From Paracyclopina nana (lineage: Eukaryota > Arthropoda > Copepoda > Cyclopoida > Cyclopettidae): a stretch of DNA of 64,000 bases. Positions 60,106 through 64,000 of this stretch are shown here, one piece after another. The stretch is taken from the NCBI GenBank assembly GCA_019096065.1, contig JAGUCH010000002.1:1190501-1254500 (forward strand), read 5' to 3'. A model generated the notes under the pieces. It saw only the letters and a program-made list of their open reading frames with translations. It was not told the origin of the DNA and ran no database searches. How positions within the stretch are numbered: position 1 is the first letter of the stretch; each line of letters opens with the position of its first letter. Made by a program: the position numbers and the translations under genes.

Positions 60106-62015
60106 ATGATTCTAAAGAGGAAACTTCGCATTTTGACTCATTGGCCTTTTAGTAAGCTAAGAGAAAAGCCTCATTGAAAATTAGCCTAATACATTAAAAT
60201 CTGATAGGAAGGCATTTTTTAATTCTCAATCTGTGCGGAATCTTCATATTTTACATGCTTTTCCTCCGGAGTGAGGAAGAGGCGAAAACTTCAATAATGA
60301 TCCAGCATTTCAACAAGATCATCAACAACAACTTGATTGAAGTCAATGGCAATCCTCAAATCGATGCCAAAGACCTACCAGCCATCGACCTAACATCTCA
60401 AGTAAGTAATCACAACATTAAAAATTAAAATGTCCCATTTTTTCAAAAAAAAATAAAAAAATAAGGAATGCTACAAGAATACATCGGCTATAAAAAGCAA
60501 TTTGACAGAAGCCATGCTTGGATTCACGTGCTCACTCGTTTCCGGAAGCGACGAGCGAGAATGCAGGTAAAACTCATAATTAATTGCATAATTACCGTAT
60601 ACTTATAAAGCATTTAAGGATGGCAGAAAGAAGAGCACTTCACTTCTTTAGCGAAGAATCAGTGCTGGAAAGATTCAAAGCGCCTTCAAGTTATTTTGAC
60701 AAAATTCCCACTGTGGCTCACAAATCAGTATTTTTCAGTTATAACCGTGATTATTCAATTTTTGACATTGTTCCATCATGCAGAAAACGATTGGTGAGGA
60801 AAAGGTGACGCTGGCCTTTTCCATCTTATGCCATGGCAATATAGGACTGCTCGAGGCCTTGATGGCCTCTATTTTTAGGCCTCAAAACATTTACTGCATT
60901 TACGTAGATGACAAGGCCCCAACAGAGTACAAAAAAGCAGTTAGACAGCTGGCTGGAATTTATTTATACCACTTCCCAGAGGTGACATATTTGATAACAC
61001 TGTCAAAGCATCTTTTAAAATAATTACCTCCTCAAAGGCCAAAATTATTGTGCCCCACCCCACAATTCGAGTTTATTGGAGTGATGTCTCCATTTTGGAA
61101 GCCGGATTGCAGTGCATGGAAATCCTGATGGGCCAGGGTGGAAAATGGGACTTTTTCATCAACACAGTGGGCACAGCCTTGCCTGGAAGGCCCATTCAGG
61201 CCATCACGGATCACATCATTTCTGGGCTTGTTGGAGATGTCATAGCCTCAGTGCCCATGACTCCCATGGTGAAAAAGTACACGGAATTCAGGCAAAGGCT
61301 GCCCAGACATGCGGAAAAGTTCAACTTCAAAACGTTCGAAACGGAGAATTCCATGTACCACGATGAGCTTTTGCCCTACAGAACTGCGATCCCCAAGGAC
61401 TCGTAATAATTTTCCTAAATTGATTTTAAAATTATTTATGGATTCAATTTTTGAATCCATTTCAAATTTTTGAAGGCCGCCAAGAGGAATTGTGCCATAT
61501 TATAATATGACTGAATCCATCATCAGTCATGACACTTGCGAATTTCTGCTGAATAACAAAGTGGCTCAGGAATTTCGCGAGTGGCTGCAAGACATCAAAG
61601 CTCCAGAGGAGTTTTTCTATGCAACGCTAGCTCGTGTGGACCGAAAAAGTGCCCTTGACCTAGACAAAAAAGTCTACATGGGTAAGCTCCATAAGGTGAA
61701 AAATCCAGATTTTCAAGCCTGATATATTTTTTATTAATGGGATAGATCCTGACATTGACACCACGCAAGGAATTTGCCCACGTTACTCCAATTGGAATCC
61801 GGATACGTAAACAGAAATGAAAAGTTGGCTGAATTTAGGACTAATCAAGGTTTTTTCGTTGAAGGTGCCATGGGAAGATGAAAAGGTGGATTTGCAACTT
61901 TTCTCTGGGCGATTTGCCCACAGCTTTGAACTCGAATTGCGTCTGGATGAACAAATTCGACCTGACCCATGACCCAAGGCCAGTCGTGTGCATGCACGAA
62001 TACCTCACACAATAA
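60106..62015 (+). CDS. GT14 family beta-1,6-N-acetylglucosaminyltransferase-like enzyme (core 2/I-branching type)
   Basis: Nine exons: 60106-60151, 60208-60401, 60466-60566, 60619-60727, 60784-60981, 61038-61402, 61476-61681, 61746-61806 and 61865-62015 (476 residues). GT14 enzymes add branching GlcNAc to glycans in the Golgi. Seen: a type II anchor (LILNLCGIFIFYMLFL, about residues 19-34), stem with Cys residues, then LAFSILCHGNIGLLEALMAS, NIYCIYVDDKAP, KWDFFINTVGTALPGRPIQA, APEEFFYATL (with the family's conserved acidic residue) and the ending CVWMNKFDLTHDPRPVVCMH. The exon 4/5 junction is chosen because a 56-bp intron restores frame to LAFSIL. The exact acceptor is not predictable. Confidence 0.87.
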
Positions 62016-62208
62016 CAGTAGTAACGATTATCAACATCTGTTTATTAAATTGACATCAATGGAATGCTTTATCGATTATTCGTGTGTCATGTGTTTTTTA
62101 ATACCTCAGGAGGTTTTTTGACATAGTACTTTCTGTTTTTAAGTTGATTTCTTGTAGTGGTCTAATATTTTTCTTTTTAACGTTAAAAGTGTGTGGTGTG
62201 TTTAGTGT

Positions 62209-64000
62209 TTAGTTTTTCAATGCAAATGGAGCTGATTGAAAGGGATCCTTACGCTCGTTTTCTCGCAGCTGGTCAAACTCTTGATCAACCAGAGCGTCCT
62301 CGGTCATTTCGGCGAAATTCTTCATATCTGCAAACGGATTCCAGTTGTTGTTTTGCTGCTGCAACGAGGTCGGCCCATTCGACTCGTTCGCAATGTGCCC
62401 AACTGGCAACGATTGAGGTCCACTGAACGCTCCAGACCCTGAAAAAAAAATAGCATAACCAAGAAGTTTCTAAGTTCGAATCTGCTAATTATTGTCTTTT
62501 TTTAATTTATTTTTGCTCCGAATCCCAATGTAACTCAATCTGAATGATAATAACTTATTTCGTCCCAAATCCCCCTAAATTCACCAAAAACACTGATTTC
62601 TCCTGGCAATGCTCGGCTCAAATTATCCGAGTCAACACAACACAACTTGCCACCCTGGACACCTAACTTGTACTTATCATAAATAAGAACTAAAAAGGAC
62701 ATTTACTTTTTACGGTTCACACACACAAAAAAAAATTAATCTGAAGTTTTTAAGTTCGAATCTGCTAATAATTGTCCGTTTTTGAATTTATTTTTGCTCC
62801 GAATCCCAATGTAACTCAATCTGAATGATAATAACTTATTTCGTCCCAAATCCCCCTAAATTCACCAAAAACACTGATTTCTCCTGGCAATGCTCGGCTC
62901 AAATTATCCGAGTCAACACAACACAACTTGCCACCCTGGACACCTAACTTGTACTTATCATAAATAAGAACTAAAAAGGACAATTACTTTTTACGGTTCA
63001 CACACACACAAAAAAATTAATCTGAAGTTTTTAAGTTCGAATCTGCTAATAATTGCCCGTTTTTGAATTTATTTTTGCTCCGAATCCCAATGTAACTCAA
63101 TCTGAATGATAATAACTTATTTCGTCCCAAATCCCCCTAAATTCACAAAAAACACTGATTTCTCCTGGCAATGCTCGGCTCAAATTATCCGAGTCAACAC
63201 AACACAACTTGCTCCCTTGGACACCTAACTTGTAATTATCATAAATAAGAACTAAAAAGGGCATTTACTTTTTACGGTTCACACACACAAAAAAAAATTT
63301 ATCTAGCTAGTGTACAACGCTCAACTTATCCGAGTCGGCAAAACTCAGATCTCCGCCTTGGACACCTAGATAGTAAAGAAGCATTGCTCACCTGGAGGTG
63401 GAACGAATCCGGAAGCAAAGGGATTTTTTGACACATCATTGGATGGCTCTTGAAAGTTGGCCACAAATGGGTTGTTGCTCAGTGCTGCTGTCACCCTCGA
63501 AACATCAGCTGGCTTGGTGGATCCAGAAGACGATCCAGGCAACGGTAAGGGAACCACGGGATTATTGGCCACAATCACGCCAGGATTGCCCGATCCCCTT
63601 GGACGTTGACGTGGTGCGACTGAGGTCGCGCTTGCCACGCCACTATTGGGCTGAGGAACAACTGGAGTTGCTAGTTTTTGGACAGCATTCGATTTGGGAG
63701 AAGCCAAAAGTGGCGAAGGTCCTTGCTTGACGCGTATGTGACTTTTCGGAGGCTCCGGCTGCTTCGGCTCCAAAGGCTCCGGAGTGGCCAATGATATGTC
63801 ATCAAAGTTGGGTTTTTTGACTTTCTGCAAATTGGCCAAAGGAAATTAGGCTAAGTAAATGAATTTTTTAAAAATAGTTATTACGCCGAGATTTTGCACA
63901 GGACATTTCTGCGACGAGTCCTTGAGCTTGAATGCCAAGTACGATGCTTGATAAATGTCTGGTCTGGTCACAGGATCAGTAGTCAATAAATAACCTGCGA
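62209..64000 (-). CDS. AAK1/BIKE/Numb-associated kinase family, C-terminal part (5' end beyond right edge)
   Basis: Three exons visible: about 64000-63885 (partial), 63824-63392 and 62438-62209. The first encodes the end of the kinase domain, YLLTTDPVTRPDIYQASYLA, diagnostic for the NAK family that phosphorylates the AP2 mu subunit in clathrin-mediated endocytosis. The rest is a Pro-rich, disordered tail with APRQRPRG (as in AAK1) and several adaptor motifs: NNPFVANF, KNPFASGF, WNPFADM and DPFQSAPF. NPF motifs bind EH-domain proteins and DPF binds AP2. The tail ends ALKN. It is much shorter than vertebrate AAK1/BIKE tails. The boundary of the first exon at the window edge is uncertain. The last intron is filled with three tandem repeats. 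Confidence 0.85.
62460..63300. repeat. Three tandem ~280-bp repeats in the AAK1-like last intron
   Basis: Units start near 62462, 62741 and 63021 with AAGTTTNTAAGTTCGAATCT and end GAACTAAAAAGG(A/G)CA plus TTACTTTTTACGGTTCACAC. Copies are nearly identical, so the duplication is recent. Each unit contains a CCGAGTCAACACAACACAAC stretch followed by GGACACCTAACTTGT, a version of a motif found elsewhere in the window. Confidence 0.85.

Overview
The window is eukaryotic nuclear DNA, almost certainly from an arthropod and probably a crustacean. It is AT-rich. Genes are split by GT-AG introns, many only 54-61 bp long. Proteins match metazoan families (calcineurin A, RP2/XRP2, STEEP1, CHP1, MYRF, VARP/ANKRD27, ARPC1, KIN17, CCDC25, GT14 and AAK1/NAK). 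It also carries arthropod-style genes: a CHK/ecdysteroid-kinase-like family member, secreted Thr-rich, Gly/Asn-rich and Tyr/Gly-rich proteins, and a carbohydrate sulfotransferase. There are no operons, CRISPR arrays or prokaryotic features. The crustacean placement is inference from overall character, not from a diagnostic marker.

Layout. 1.8-7.1 kb: calcineurin A catalytic subunit (minus; C-terminus off the left edge), with a CpG island at exon 1 and two relic exon pieces in its introns. 7.1-10 kb: no gene seen. 10-13.5 kb: RP2 (minus). 14.2-15.2 kb: Tyr/Gly-rich secreted precursor (minus). 15.7-18.3 kb: carbohydrate sulfotransferase (minus), full of foldback repeats. 19.1-22.1 kb: CHK-kinase-like gene (plus) followed by two tandem copies of its 3' end. 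22.9-23.6 kb: STEEP1 (minus). 24-26.5 kb: Gly/Asn-rich secreted gene with decayed copies. 26.7-28.2 kb: Thr-rich secreted protein. 28.9-29.7 kb: composite repeat with tRNA-like segments. 30.7-35.2 kb: CHP1 (minus) with an intronless gene and a long minisatellite in its first intron. 36.0-40.8 kb: MYRF (minus). 41.3-44.8 kb: repeat element holding a ~470-bp satellite. 45.0-46.0 kb: patatin-like lipase (plus). 46.2-47.5 kb: secreted orphan (minus). 48.5-50.3 kb: short VARP (plus). 50.6-51.1 kb: small secreted protein (plus). 51.8-53.2 kb: ARPC1 (plus). 53.2-56.5 kb: FN3 receptor with a STAT-type tyrosine motif (minus). 56.9-58.2 kb: KIN17 (minus). 58.8-59.7 kb: CCDC25 (plus). 60.1-62.0 kb: GT14 glycosyltransferase (plus). 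62.2-64.0 kb: C-terminus of an AAK1/NAK-type kinase (minus; runs off the right edge).

The genes do not form one pathway. Several are housekeeping or membrane-traffic genes. The coding genes from about 36 to 53 kb are strongly CpG-depleted, while the neighbouring FN3 receptor is CpG-rich, which suggests gene-body methylation in the germline. Much of the non-coding space is short inverted-repeat elements; one pair has identical 606-bp length and 4-bp target duplications, as expected for non-autonomous Chapaev-type transposons. I found no clearly new biological system. The most original candidates are the Tyr/Gly-rich amidated-peptide precursor, the CpG-methylation boundary, and the repeated local exon-fragment duplications. 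Exon joins were worked out by hand from splice consensus and frame continuity.
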